This document shows positions 12,933-20,912 of a DNA stretch of 21,083 nt, in pieces. Position 1 is the stretch's first letter. Each line of letters opens with the position of its first letter. The stretch is taken from assembly GCA_051007175.1 (NCBI GenBank), contig JBPCSL010000168.1, positions 1 through 21,083 of the forward strand, read 5' to 3'. The translations under genes and the position numbers were made by a program. The stretch is from Mxb001 sp051007175 (GTDB lineage: Bacteria > Actinomycetota > Actinomycetes > S36-B12). The notes beneath the pieces were generated by a model that worked only from the letters and a program-made list of their open reading frames with translations, was not told where the DNA came from and made no database searches.

Positions 12933-13421
12933 TCATGCCCGGTCAAGCTCCAGGGACAGGCAGTCGAGGGCCTCGACCACTGCCCGGTCGCGGATCTCGG
13001 CGCGCGATCCCGCGAGGTCGAGCCTGCGCACCTGCGTCCCGCGCGGGCCGGCCACGGCCACGTAGGCGGTGCCGGGCGCCACGGGAGCCGCCTGGGTCCC
13101 GCCGGGGGCCGCATCGGGCCCTGCGGCGCCCGTCGTCGCCACGCCGTACGTCGATCCCAGCGCCGCGCGCACGCCCTCTGCCATCTGCGCAGCCACCTGG
13201 GGATCGACGGCGCCGTGCCGCTCCACCAGGTCGGCATCCACGCCCAGCATCTGCGACTTCAGTCGCTCGGCGTACGCGACCACGCCCCCGGCGACACAGG
13301 CGGAGGCGCCCGGGACGGCGGTGAGCGCGCCGCAGACCAGGCCCCCGGTCAGGCTCTCCGCCACGGCCACGGTCGCTCCCTGCGCGCTGAGCCGGCCGAT
13401 GATGCCCTCGGCGGTAGTCAC
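12933..13421 (-). CDS. cinA: CinA C-terminal domain protein / nicotinamide-nucleotide amidase
   Basis: A 162-residue stand-alone CinA C-terminal domain of the PncC type, which converts NMN to nicotinate mononucleotide plus ammonia in the pyridine nucleotide cycle. Family motifs are VAVAESLTGGLVCGAL (about 17-32, with the catalytic-type Ser in AESLTGG), VPGASACVAGGVVAYAERLKSQMLGV and GVATTGAAGP. The length matches single-domain forms; the N-terminal MoCF-like domain of full CinA is absent, which is normal in actinobacteria. The GTG start overlaps the pgsA stop by 4 bp (GTGA), implying translational coupling. The name cinA is used by convention for this position; pncC would be equally apt. The open frame continues upstream to 13970 but only as a shadow of pgsA. 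Confidence 0.93.
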   Translation of the reverse strand: MTTAEGIIGRLSAQGATVAVAESLTGGLVCGALTAVPGASACVAGGVVAYAERLKSQMLGVDADLVERHGAVDPQVAAQMAEGVRAALGSTYGVATTGAAGPDAAPGGTQAAPVAPGTAYVAVAGPRGTQVRRLDLAGSRAEIRDRAVVEALDCLSLELDRA

Positions 13422-14029
13422 GGGCCCATTCTCGCCGAACGCCGTAGGCGCCACGCGCGCACGGCGTAGTCGACGCCGGTCACCAGCGTGAGAATGACCG
13501 CGATCCCCATGGCGATGACGCGGATCGGGTCGAAGGCCTCCGGCAAGGGCGCGAGGTAGAGCGAGATGGCGATGATCTGCGCGACCGTCTTGGCCTTGCC
13601 ACCGCGTGACGCAGGAATCACCCCGTGGCGGATGACCCAGAAGCGGAGCAGGGTCACAGCGATCTCCCGGGCCAGGATGACGATCGTCACCCACCAGGGG
13701 AGATCTCCGAGGTACGACAGCCCGATGAGCGCGATCCCCGTGATCGCCTTGTCCGCGATGGGGTCGGCGATCTTGCCGAGCGCGGTGACCGTACCGCTGC
13801 GCCGGGCCAGCTCCCCGTCGACCAGGTCGGTCAGCGCGGCGACGACGAAGACGACAGTGGCCCACCACCGCAGCGCCGGCTGGTCGCCGCCCTCGGCCAG
13901 AAGCAACACCGCGAGGACCGGCACCAGCAGCAGCCGGATGAGCGTGAGCAGGTTGGGGAGCGTGCGCCATGACGAGGTGCCGACGGGATCGCCCGCGTGA
14001 TCGGGCGGAGCGCCGCCGAGCCTGCTCAT
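13418..14029 (-). CDS. pgsA: CDP-diacylglycerol-glycerol-3-phosphate 3-phosphatidyltransferase
   Basis: A 203-residue inner-membrane CDP-alcohol phosphatidyltransferase that makes phosphatidylglycerol phosphate, the precursor of phosphatidylglycerol and cardiolipin. The catalytic CDP-OH-P motif is fully present in DLVDGELARRSGTVTALG followed by KIADPIADK: D-x2-D-G-x2-A-R-x8-G-x3-D-x3-D, at about residues 67-93. About six hydrophobic helices surround it. The start ATG overlaps the rimO stop by 4 bp (ATGA) and the gene overlaps cinA by 4 bp, so the three genes form one tightly coupled unit. Position next to cinA favours the PGP synthase assignment over the related phosphatidylinositol-phosphate synthase, which normally lies elsewhere. 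The first 18 residues are polar and variable; a downstream start is possible. Confidence 0.9.
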   Translation of the reverse strand: MSRLGGAPPDHAGDPVGTSSWRTLPNLLTLIRLLLVPVLAVLLLAEGGDQPALRWWATVVFVVAALTDLVDGELARRSGTVTALGKIADPIADKAITGIALIGLSYLGDLPWWVTIVILAREIAVTLLRFWVIRHGVIPASRGGKAKTVAQIIAISLYLAPLPEAFDPIRVIAMGIAVILTLVTGVDYAVRAWRLRRSARMGP

Positions 14030-15354
14030 CGGGCGACCAGGTCGACGCCGTCCGCGGCCATGACCGTGGCCATCAGCATCTCCCCCGCCTCCGCGGCACT
14101 CTCGACGAAGGTCGCGCCGTCGTCCGGCCCTTGGTGGGCGGCCCGCCCGACCGTGCGTCCGTCCTCGAATCCCGTGACGAGGACCTGCACCGACTCCCCC
14201 ACGCGACTCTCGGCCCGCTCAAGGACCAGGTCGTCGACCAGGGAGGAGATGCGGGACGCCCGGTCGAGGACCTCCTGCTCGTCGAGATGACCGTCCAGGC
14301 CCAGGGCCTCGGTGTCGTCTTCGTCGGAGTAGGGGAAGACGCCGACGGCGTCCAGGCGCGCGGCCACGAGGAAGTCGGCGAGCTCATCCAGGTCGTCCTC
14401 GGACTCCCCCGGGAAGCCGACGATGACATTGGTGCGGACCCCGGCCCGCGGGTCCACCCGGCGGATCGCGTCGATGAGGCCGAGGAAATCCGCGGACCCT
14501 CCGAAGCGGCGCATGCGCCGCAGGACCCGCGCACTCGCATGCTGGAAGGACAGGTCGTAGTACGCCGCGACGCCGGGCGATGAGCCGATGGCCTCGACGA
14601 GACTGGGGCGCATTTCGGCCGGCTGCAGGTAGTTGACGCGCACGCGCGCGATGCCGGGGATCTCGCCGAGCGTGCGCAGGAGTCGCTCGAGCAGCCGAAG
14701 GTCCCCGAGGTCCTTGCCGTACGACGTGGAGTTCTCGCTCACGAGTACGATCTCGCGCACCCCCTGGCCGGCGAGATCGATCACCTCGGCCACGATGTCC
14801 TCCGGCGGGCGGCTTACGAAGGAGCCGCGGAAGCGCGGGATGGCGCAGAAGGAGCAGCGCCTATCGCAGCCTGACGCCAGCTTCACCGGCACCACCACGT
14901 CGTGGACGGCCCGGGACAGCCCCGCGTGGCCGGGTGCCCCGGGCGCGACTCGCTCGACGGGCGAGAGGGGCAGCAGGAGCCGGCGGTCCTGGGGCACGTG
15001 GGCAGCGAGTGGCTCCCCCGCCAGCACGCTGCGCAGTCGGTCGCCGATGCTCGCGTAGTCGTCGAAGCTGAGGACAGCAGCGGCCTCGGGGAGGGACTCC
15101 GCGAGTTCGTGGCCGTATCGCTCGGCGAGGCATCCGGCGACGACGACCTGCGCCCCGGTGTCGGAGGCGGCCAGCACCGCGTCGATGGAGTCCTTCTTCG
15201 CGCTCGCGATGAAGCCGCAGGTGTTCACGACGATGACATCGGCGCGGTCATCGACCAGTTCGAAGCCGTCCCCCGCGAGCCGAGACTCGATCTCGTCGGA
15301 GTCGACGTCGTTGCGCGCGCAGCCGAGACGGACGAGGGAGACGCGCGGGGACAC
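14026..15354 (-). CDS. rimO: Ribosomal protein S12 methylthiotransferase RimO
   Basis: A radical SAM methylthiotransferase that modifies the conserved aspartate of ribosomal protein S12. The 442-residue protein has the same three parts as MiaB: the N-terminal cluster-binding domain with Cys12 (LGCARNDVDSD), Cys46 (NTCGFI) and Cys75 (AGCLAERYG); the radical SAM core with CDRRCSFC (Cys163, 167, 170); and a C-terminal TRAM-type domain from about residue 375. The sequences LGCARNDVDSDEIE, NTCGFIASAKKDSID and CAIPRFRGSF separate RimO from MiaB. The GTG start has no Shine-Dalgarno sequence but a TACCCT hexamer 6 bases upstream, so it probably heads a leaderless rimO-pgsA-cinA mRNA. It begins 26 bases past the stop of the RodZ-like gene. 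Confidence 0.96.
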   Translation of the reverse strand: MSPRVSLVRLGCARNDVDSDEIESRLAGDGFELVDDRADVIVVNTCGFIASAKKDSIDAVLAASDTGAQVVVAGCLAERYGHELAESLPEAAAVLSFDDYASIGDRLRSVLAGEPLAAHVPQDRRLLLPLSPVERVAPGAPGHAGLSRAVHDVVVPVKLASGCDRRCSFCAIPRFRGSFVSRPPEDIVAEVIDLAGQGVREIVLVSENSTSYGKDLGDLRLLERLLRTLGEIPGIARVRVNYLQPAEMRPSLVEAIGSSPGVAAYYDLSFQHASARVLRRMRRFGGSADFLGLIDAIRRVDPRAGVRTNVIVGFPGESEDDLDELADFLVAARLDAVGVFPYSDEDDTEALGLDGHLDEQEVLDRASRISSLVDDLVLERAESRVGESVQVLVTGFEDGRTVGRAAHQGPDDGATFVESAAEAGEMLMATVMAADGVDLVAR

Positions 15355-15360
15355 CCCCTC

Positions 15361-15366
15361 AGGGTA
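15361..15366 (-). promoter_or_regulatory. -10 element of a leaderless promoter for rimO
   Basis: TACCCT, GAGGGG, then GTG on the minus strand, the same arrangement and almost the same bases as at miaB. Confidence 0.55.
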
Positions 15367-15380
15367 GAGAGGTCCCGTGA

Positions 15381-15650
15381 TCAGGCACCGGGCGGTCGGC
15401 GCACCGTGGTGGACGTGCCGTAGAGCGCGAGCAGGGTATCGGGGTCGAGGTCGAGAATCACCGCGATTCCCCTGAGGTGGCCCCGCGCATAGGCATCGCC
15501 CCCGGACGCGGTGAAGTCGTCGTCCTCGAACTGCTCCAGGAGGCCCGGCCTGAGTCGCGTGGCGCGGGACAGGTCCTCAACGGTGAGTCCGCGCGCGGCG
15601 CGGGTCTGCGCGATGAGCGCCCCGGGCCCGGCGGCTTCCCCTGGTTCCAC
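15381..15650 (-). CDS. Small RodZ-like HTH protein
   Basis: An 89-residue protein with a Cro/CI-like helix-turn-helix of the HTH_25 (RodZ N-terminal) type: LIAQTRAARGLTVEDLSRATRLRPGLLEQFEDDDFTASGGDAYARGHLRGIAVILDLDPDTLLALY. RodZ itself links MreB to the cell-wall machinery and has a membrane helix and periplasmic domain after the HTH; both are absent here, so this is only the HTH module. It may bind DNA or a protein partner; its function is not established. A short HTH gene between ftsK and rimO is seen in other actinobacteria. The GTG start has TACGCT seven bases upstream, again suggesting a leaderless RNA. The C-terminal tail (TSTTVRRPPGA) is short and basic. Confidence 0.82.
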   Translation of the reverse strand: MEPGEAAGPGALIAQTRAARGLTVEDLSRATRLRPGLLEQFEDDDFTASGGDAYARGHLRGIAVILDLDPDTLLALYGTSTTVRRPPGA

Positions 15651-15657
15651 GCTTGTC

Positions 15658-15663
15658 AGCGTA
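15658..15663 (-). promoter_or_regulatory. -10 element of a leaderless promoter for the RodZ-like gene
   Basis: TACGCT, seven bases (GACAAGC), then GTG on the minus strand, in the 74-base gap after ftsK. Confidence 0.45.
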
Positions 15664-15707
15664 TGGTCCCGGCGCCAGGGCCGCAGGGACTCCGCGCGGC
15701 CTGACCG

Positions 15708-15725
15708 GTCCCCACATCAGGGGAC
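15708..15725 (-). terminator. Hairpin at the ftsK stop codon
   Basis: GTCCCC-TGATGT-GGGGAC on the minus strand is a perfect 6-bp stem with a 6-base loop. Its first base is the last base of the ftsK TAG stop. There is no U tract; it could attenuate read-through from ftsK into the RodZ-like gene. Confidence 0.4.
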
Positions 15726-18241
15726 TATTCGCCGCGCAGGATGAGGAGGAATCCGGGGAGGTCGTCGGGCTTGAGCAGGACCTCGCGCGCCTTGGATCCC
15801 TCGCTCGGGCCGACCACGCCGCGAGACTCCAGCAGGTCCATGAGTCGTCCCGCCTTCGCGAATCCCACCCTCAGTTTGCGCTGAAGCATCGACGTCGACC
15901 CGAACTGGGTGGTGACGACGAGCTCCGCCGCCTGGCACAGGAGGTCGAGGTCGTCGCCCACCTCCTCGTCGATCTGACGCGACGCGCTCGCCGGCGCCGT
16001 CACGTCGTCGCGGTAGCGCGGCTCCATCTGCTCGCGGGAGTACTTCACCAGGGAGCGGATCTCGGACTCCGAGACGAAGGCCCCCTGGATGCGCTGCGCC
16101 TTGCTCGCGCCCATGGGCAGGAAGAGCCCATCCCCCTGGCCGACGAGCTTCTCGGCACCCGGCTGGTCGAGGATGACGCGACTATCGGCGAGGGACGACG
16201 TGGCGAAGGCGAGCCGGCTTGGCACATTCGCCTTGATGAGGCCGGTGACGACGTCCACACTCGGCCGCTGGGTGGCGAGGACGAGATGGATGCCGGCGGC
16301 CCGTGCCAGCTGGGTGATGCGGACGATCGAGTCCTCCACGTCGCGGGGCGCCACCATCATGAGGTCAGCAAGCTCGTCGACGACCACGAGCAGGTAGGGA
16401 TACGGACGCAGGACTCGCTCGCTTCCCGGAGGAGGCTGCAGCCGCCCGGTGCGGACAGCTTTGTTGAAGTCGTCGATGTGGCGGAAGCCGAAGTGCGCGA
16501 GGTCGTCGTACCTCGTATCCATCTCCTTCACCACCCACTGCAAGGCGTCGGCCGCCTTCTTGGGGTTGGTGATGATCGGCGTGATGAGGTGCGGGATGCC
16601 CTCGTAGGCGGTGAGCTCGACCCGCTTGGGGTCGACCAGGATCAGGCGTACGTCCTCCGGGGTCGCCCGCATGAGGATGGACGAGATGATCGAGTTGATG
16701 CAGCTGGACTTGCCGGCACCCGTGGCACCCGCCACGAGAATGTGCGGCATCTTCGCGAGGTTCGCAACGACGTAACCGCCCTCGACGTCCTTGCCTAGGC
16801 CCACGACCATGGGGTGCTGCTCGTCGACCGCTGTCGCCGAGCGCAGGACGTCGCCGAGGCTCACCAATTCCCGATCGGTGTTGGGGATCTCGATACCGAT
16901 CGCGCTCTTGCCCGGGATGGGGCTGAGGATGCGCACCTCGGGGCTTGCTACGGCGTACGCGATATTGCGGCTCAATGCAGTGACGCGCTCAACCTTCACG
17001 CTAGGACCGAGCTCGATCTCGTAGCGGGTGACCGTGGGACCGCGGGTGAAGCCCGTCACGCGCGCGTCGATCCCAAACTGCTCGAGCACCCCCGTGAGGG
17101 ATGCCACCACGGCGTCATTGGCCTTGGTGCGCGCGCGGGGGGCAGCACCTGCCTTGAGCATGTCCTTGGCCGGCAGCGCGTAGACGACCGAGGAGTCCAG
17201 TGGCAACTGCTCTACCGGCCCGGCGGGCGCGGGAGCGTGCGTTGGTGGCGGCGGCTCCACGACCACCGGGATCTCGGCGGTCTGCTCGGCGACGGGCTCG
17301 TCGAAACGGGCCACCTCCAGGATCTCGCGGGCAGCCGCGCCCACGGCCAGCGGCTCGGCCGCGGACACGAGGAACTCCTCCTCGGCTTCGGCGTCCACCA
17401 CGAAACCATCCGGCACGTCCGCCTCGTACTCGTCAAGGATGTCGAGCTCGCGATCCTCCGGGCGGCCGGAACCGCTGCGCATCGCGTGGCCAAAGACGCG
17501 CCTCAGAGCCCGCGGGACTGCCGCGAGCGGCGTTCCCGTGACGACGAGGAGGCCGAAGACCGCGAGCAGACCGAGGAGTACGGCGGTCACCGCGGGGCCG
17601 AGGGCCGCTGCGATAGGCGCGGTCGCGACCCACCCCACGATGCCGGCGCCCGATGCCAGGCCGTCCAGGCCATCGCTCGGTGTCGGCAATCCCTTGGCCA
17701 GGTGCCACAGGCCCGCAGCGGCGATGAGCAGCGCGAGCCCGCCGACGAGCAGCCGTCCATTCGTGACGTGATCCTCGGGATTGCGCATGGTGCGCCAGGC
17801 GAGCACGAGAAGCAGCACCGGGACGATGAGGTCGAAGGCACCGACGAGGAACGCCGACACCGTGCCGAGGCCGACCGTGAACCACCCGTCGACGCCGAAC
17901 CACACGGCGGCGGCGACGACGACGGCGAGGGCGATGAAGAGCAGGCCCAGCCCGTCCCGGCGGTGCACGTCATCGAGGTCACGCGCGCCCGTGCCAAGTC
18001 GACGGGCGGCACCTCCGAGGGCCGAGGCCAGACCGAGCCAGACCGTCCGCAGGGCGCGGCCGATGCCAGCGACGAAGCGGGCAAGTGGCCCCGGTCCCGA
18101 ACGGCGCGGCGGGGTCGACTTCCGGGGCTTCGCGGAGGTGCGGGCCGCGGGCTTGGCCGTGCGGCCAGCCGGGCGCGACGAGGCGGACCGAGAGGACCCG
18201 GTGGTGGACCTGCGCGCGGGCGCGCTGGAGCGACTTGCCAT
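15725..18241 (-). CDS. ftsK: DNA translocase FtsK/SpoIIIE
   Basis: A septal DNA pump that clears chromosomes from the closing division plane. The 838-residue protein has a basic Ser/Arg/Pro-rich cytoplasmic start (1-60), a membrane domain with about four helices (about 97-236), an acidic and proline-rich linker (about 255-350), then the motor. The motor alpha/beta part begins near 375. Walker A is GATGAGKSS (505-513, Lys511) and Walker B is LLVVVDELADLM (617-628). The C-terminal gamma winged helix (about 770-838, SMLQRKLRVGFAKAGRLMDLLESRGVVGPSEGSKAREVL) would read KOPS-like orientation sequences. The ATG at 18241 is chosen over an upstream in-frame start at 18292 because TACCCT ends 6 bases before it. 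It follows rnj after 63 bases, with a hairpin between. Confidence 0.96.
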   Translation of the reverse strand: MASRSSAPARRSTTGSSRSASSRPAGRTAKPAARTSAKPRKSTPPRRSGPGPLARFVAGIGRALRTVWLGLASALGGAARRLGTGARDLDDVHRRDGLGLLFIALAVVVAAAVWFGVDGWFTVGLGTVSAFLVGAFDLIVPVLLLVLAWRTMRNPEDHVTNGRLLVGGLALLIAAAGLWHLAKGLPTPSDGLDGLASGAGIVGWVATAPIAAALGPAVTAVLLGLLAVFGLLVVTGTPLAAVPRALRRVFGHAMRSGSGRPEDRELDILDEYEADVPDGFVVDAEAEEEFLVSAAEPLAVGAAAREILEVARFDEPVAEQTAEIPVVVEPPPPTHAPAPAGPVEQLPLDSSVVYALPAKDMLKAGAAPRARTKANDAVVASLTGVLEQFGIDARVTGFTRGPTVTRYEIELGPSVKVERVTALSRNIAYAVASPEVRILSPIPGKSAIGIEIPNTDRELVSLGDVLRSATAVDEQHPMVVGLGKDVEGGYVVANLAKMPHILVAGATGAGKSSCINSIISSILMRATPEDVRLILVDPKRVELTAYEGIPHLITPIITNPKKAADALQWVVKEMDTRYDDLAHFGFRHIDDFNKAVRTGRLQPPPGSERVLRPYPYLLVVVDELADLMMVAPRDVEDSIVRITQLARAAGIHLVLATQRPSVDVVTGLIKANVPSRLAFATSSLADSRVILDQPGAEKLVGQGDGLFLPMGASKAQRIQGAFVSESEIRSLVKYSREQMEPRYRDDVTAPASASRQIDEEVGDDLDLLCQAAELVVTTQFGSTSMLQRKLRVGFAKAGRLMDLLESRGVVGPSEGSKAREVLLKPDDLPGFLLILRGE

Positions 18242-18247
18242 GACCCG

Positions 18248-18253
18248 AGGGTA
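18248..18253 (-). promoter_or_regulatory. -10 element of a leaderless promoter for ftsK
   Basis: TACCCT, CGGGTC, then ATG on the minus strand. The spacing fixes the start at 18241. The element sits within a GGGTACCC palindrome (18249-18256). Confidence 0.55.
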
Positions 18254-18281
18254 CCCGCGAGTCACTCCAATCACGGGGGTC

Positions 18282-18298
18282 ACACGCGGCACGCGTGT
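18282..18298 (-). terminator. Hairpin after rnj
   Basis: ACACGCG-TGC-CGCGTGT on the minus strand, a perfect 7-bp stem with a 3-base loop, 6 bases after the rnj stop and 28 bases before the ftsK -10. There is no U tract, but position and stability suggest a terminator. Confidence 0.55.
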
Positions 18299-18304
18299 CG
18301 CGAA

Positions 18305-19990
18305 TCAGGCCTCGACGACGACGGGGATGATCATGGGCCGGCGTCGATGGGTCTGGGAGACCCAGCGACCCACGACCCGGCGCACCCGCTGCTGGAGCTG
18401 ATGGGCGTCCACGACTCCGCCCGCGAGGGCCTGCTCCAGCTCGCGGCGCACCTCGTCGAGGACCGGCTTGAGCACCTCGGGGTCCTCGTGGAAGCCACGA
18501 GCCTCGATCTCGGGGCCGGCCACGACGGTGCCCTCGACGATGTCGACGGCGGCGAAGATGGAGATGAACCCCTCCTCCCCGAGCACCCTCCGGTCGGTGA
18601 GCGAGGCCTCGCTGATGTCGCCGACGCTGGCGCCGTCGACATACACGTAGCCGACGGGAACGGCCCCGGTGATCGTCGCCACGCCGTCGATGAGGTCGAC
18701 CACGACGCCATCCTCGGCGAGCACGATCCGCTCAACGGGCACGCCGGTGCGCTCGGCAAGGGCGGCGTTCGCCCGGAGGTGGCGCCATTCGCCATGGACC
18801 GGCATCACATTGCGGGGCTTGACGATGTTGTAGACGTAGAGAAGCTCACCCGCCGATGCGTGGCCGGACACGTGCACGAGGGCGTTGCCGCGGTGGATGA
18901 CGCTCGCGCCGGATCGAGTCAGCCCGTTGATCACGCGGTTGACGGCATTCTCATTGCCGGGGATCAGGGACGAGGCCAGCACGACCGTGTCATCGGGGCC
19001 GATCTTGATCGCGTGGTCATTGTTGGCGATGCGCGACAGCACCGCCATCGGCTCGCCCTGCGAGCCCGTGCAGATGAGCACCGCTTCGTCGTCGGGCAGC
19101 TCGGCGAGATCGTCGCTCGACACCAGGATGCCCGCGGGGATGGTGAGGTATCCCAGGTCCCGTGCGACCGCCATATTGCGCACCATCGACCGCCCGACGA
19201 AGGCGACCTTGCGCCCGTGTGCGGCTGCGGCATCGATGACCTGCTGCACGCGATGGATGTGCGAGGCGAAGGACGCGACGATGATCCGCCCGCGGGCCCG
19301 CGTGAAGACCGAGTCGAGGACCGGGAGGATGTCGCGCTCGCTCGGGATGAAGCCCGGGACTTCCGCATTGGTGGAGTCGACGAGGAAGAGGTCCACGCCC
19401 TCATCCCCGAGCCGCGCGAATCCATTGAGATCCGTGATCCGGCCATCGAGTGGCAACTGGTCCACCTTGAAGTCGCCGGTGTGCAGGACAAGACCCGCCG
19501 GGGTGCGGATGGCGACCGCCAGCGCATCGGGAATCGAGTGGTTGACGGCCAGGAACTCCAGGTCGAAGGGCCCCACGCGCTCGCGCTGCCCTTCGCGCAC
19601 CTCGAGCGTGTAGGGAGTGATGCGTGCCTCGCGGAGCTTGGCTTCGACCAGGGCGAGGGTGAGTCGGGAGCCGATGAGCGGAATGTCCGAGCGCTGGCGC
19701 AGAAGGTAGGGAAGAGCGCCGATGTGATCCTCGTGCCCATGGGTGAGCACGATCGCCTCGATATCGCCCAGCCGGTCCATGATCGGCCCGAAGTCCGGGA
19801 GGATGAGGTCGACTCCGGGCTGGGACTCCTCGGGGAAGAGCACCCCGCAGTCGACGATGAGCAGTCGCCCGTCGAACTCCAGGACCGTCATATTGCGGCC
19901 GATCTCGCCGAGGCCGCCGAGCGCATAGACGCGCAGCGCGCCTTCGGGCAGCGGGGGCGGGGTGGGCAGCTCGGGATGCGGGTGGCTCAC
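18305..19990 (-). CDS. rnj: Ribonuclease J
   Basis: A metallo-beta-lactamase/beta-CASP ribonuclease with endo- and 5'-3' exonuclease activity in mRNA decay and rRNA maturation. The 561-residue length is normal. The start of the fold is GGLGEIGRNMTVLEFDGRLL (25-44). The two-zinc motif HGHEDH is at 84-89, followed by NHSIPDALA and HTGDFKVDQ with further metal ligands. The beta-CASP part includes FASHIHRVQQVIDAA and CTGSQGEPMAVLSRIA, and HVSGHASAGEL and MPVHGEWRHL close the active site. The C-terminal domain ends in RRPMIIPVVVEA. The GTG start overlaps the dapA stop by 4 bp (GTGA), so dapA and rnj are read together. A hairpin follows the stop. Confidence 0.97.
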   Translation of the reverse strand: MSHPHPELPTPPPLPEGALRVYALGGLGEIGRNMTVLEFDGRLLIVDCGVLFPEESQPGVDLILPDFGPIMDRLGDIEAIVLTHGHEDHIGALPYLLRQRSDIPLIGSRLTLALVEAKLREARITPYTLEVREGQRERVGPFDLEFLAVNHSIPDALAVAIRTPAGLVLHTGDFKVDQLPLDGRITDLNGFARLGDEGVDLFLVDSTNAEVPGFIPSERDILPVLDSVFTRARGRIIVASFASHIHRVQQVIDAAAAHGRKVAFVGRSMVRNMAVARDLGYLTIPAGILVSSDDLAELPDDEAVLICTGSQGEPMAVLSRIANNDHAIKIGPDDTVVLASSLIPGNENAVNRVINGLTRSGASVIHRGNALVHVSGHASAGELLYVYNIVKPRNVMPVHGEWRHLRANAALAERTGVPVERIVLAEDGVVVDLIDGVATITGAVPVGYVYVDGASVGDISEASLTDRRVLGEEGFISIFAAVDIVEGTVVAGPEIEARGFHEDPEVLKPVLDEVRRELEQALAGGVVDAHQLQQRVRRVVGRWVSQTHRRRPMIIPVVVEA

Positions 19991-20886
19991 GGGATGCGCA
20001 CTCCCCCGGCCTCAAGGTCTCTCCGAAGTTGCGCGACCTGCGCAGCTGTCGCATCGATCAGGGGCGAACGCACAGGTCCCGCGGGCAGCCCCTGCAGGAC
20101 CAGGGCGGCCTTGGTGAGGATGACGCCCTGAGTGCGGAAGATCCCCGAGTAGACCGGGAGCAACGCGCGATTCATGCCGATGGCCTCGCACACGTCGCCA
20201 CCGTGGAATGCCTCGGCCATGCGACGGATGCGATCGGCGACGAGGTGCCCGGCCACGGACACGAAGCCGTTGGCGCCCACGGCCAGCAACGGCAGGTTGA
20301 GGATGTCGTCACCGGAGTACCACCCCAGGTCACAGCGGGCCATGGCCCACTGGGCAGCATCCAGGTCGCCCTTGGCGTCCTTGTTGGCGACGATCCGCGG
20401 GTGCTCGGAAAGGCGCACCAGCGTCTCGACCTCGATGGCGACCCCCGTGCGCTTGGGGATGTCGTAGGTGACCACCGGCAACTCGGTGGCGTCCGCCACG
20501 GTGCGGAAGTGGTGGAGCAGGCCCTCCTGCGGAGGACGGCTGTAATACGGCGAGACGACGAGTAGGCCATCAGCTCCTGCCGCGGCCGCCTCCCTGGCCA
20601 GGTGCACCGAGTGAGCCGTGTCGTAGGTGCCGACGCCAGCGATGACGCGCGCGCGATCCCCCACGGCCTCCTTGACGGCGCGGACGACCCTGGCCTTCTC
20701 CTCGTCGGTCGTCGTCGGGGCCTCTCCCGTGGTGCCGTTGACGACCAGCCCGTCGTTGCCCAGCGTGTCTACGAGATGCGCGGCAAGTCGCTGCGCGCCC
20801 TGCACGTCGAGCGCACCGTCGGAGGAGAAGGGCGTCACCATCGCGGTGAGCATGACCCCGATGGGGCCGACCGGCGGCGCGGGCAT
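19987..20886 (-). CDS. dapA: 4-hydroxy-tetrahydrodipicolinate synthase DapA
   Basis: DapA condenses pyruvate with aspartate semialdehyde, the first committed step to diaminopimelate for peptidoglycan and to lysine. The 299-residue TIM-barrel protein has the pyruvate-binding GTTGE (51-55), LLVVSPYYSRPPQEGL (108-123), the catalytic Tyr141 in YDIPKRTG and Schiff-base Lys169 in VANKDAKGD. The length is normal. The ATG is preceded by TAGCCT at six bases and by no Shine-Dalgarno sequence, so the dapA-rnj transcript is probably leaderless. This promoter fits inside the 26-base gap after thyX, a gene pair often adjacent in actinobacteria. The last codons overlap the rnj start. Confidence 0.96.
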   Translation of the reverse strand: MPAPPVGPIGVMLTAMVTPFSSDGALDVQGAQRLAAHLVDTLGNDGLVVNGTTGEAPTTTDEEKARVVRAVKEAVGDRARVIAGVGTYDTAHSVHLAREAAAAGADGLLVVSPYYSRPPQEGLLHHFRTVADATELPVVTYDIPKRTGVAIEVETLVRLSEHPRIVANKDAKGDLDAAQWAMARCDLGWYSGDDILNLPLLAVGANGFVSVAGHLVADRIRRMAEAFHGGDVCEAIGMNRALLPVYSGIFRTQGVILTKAALVLQGLPAGPVRSPLIDATAAQVAQLRRDLEAGGVRIP

Positions 20887-20892
20887 GGCAAC

Positions 20893-20898
20893 AGGCTA
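20893..20898 (-). promoter_or_regulatory. -10 element of a leaderless promoter for dapA
   Basis: TAGCCT, GTTGCC, then ATG on the minus strand, in the short gap between thyX and dapA. Confidence 0.5.
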
Positions 20899-20912
20899 TC
20901 GGTCGACGAGTG

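Noticed and set aside
13422..13970. Long fused frame upstream of cinA as a possible two-domain CinA
   Set aside because: The extra part is antisense-free shadow of pgsA in another frame with no MoCF-like domain; the GTG overlapping the pgsA stop gives a normal single-domain protein.
18242..18292. Upstream in-frame start for ftsK adding 17 residues
   Set aside because: It would overlap the rnj hairpin and the TACCCT element, and the added residues look like translated intergenic DNA.
16814..20131. Very long plus-strand open frame (over 1,100 codons) opposite ftsK, rnj and dapA
   Set aside because: It is antisense to three unmistakable conserved genes, its translation is His/Arg/Asp-rich low-complexity with no domain, and such frames are common artefacts of high third-position GC.
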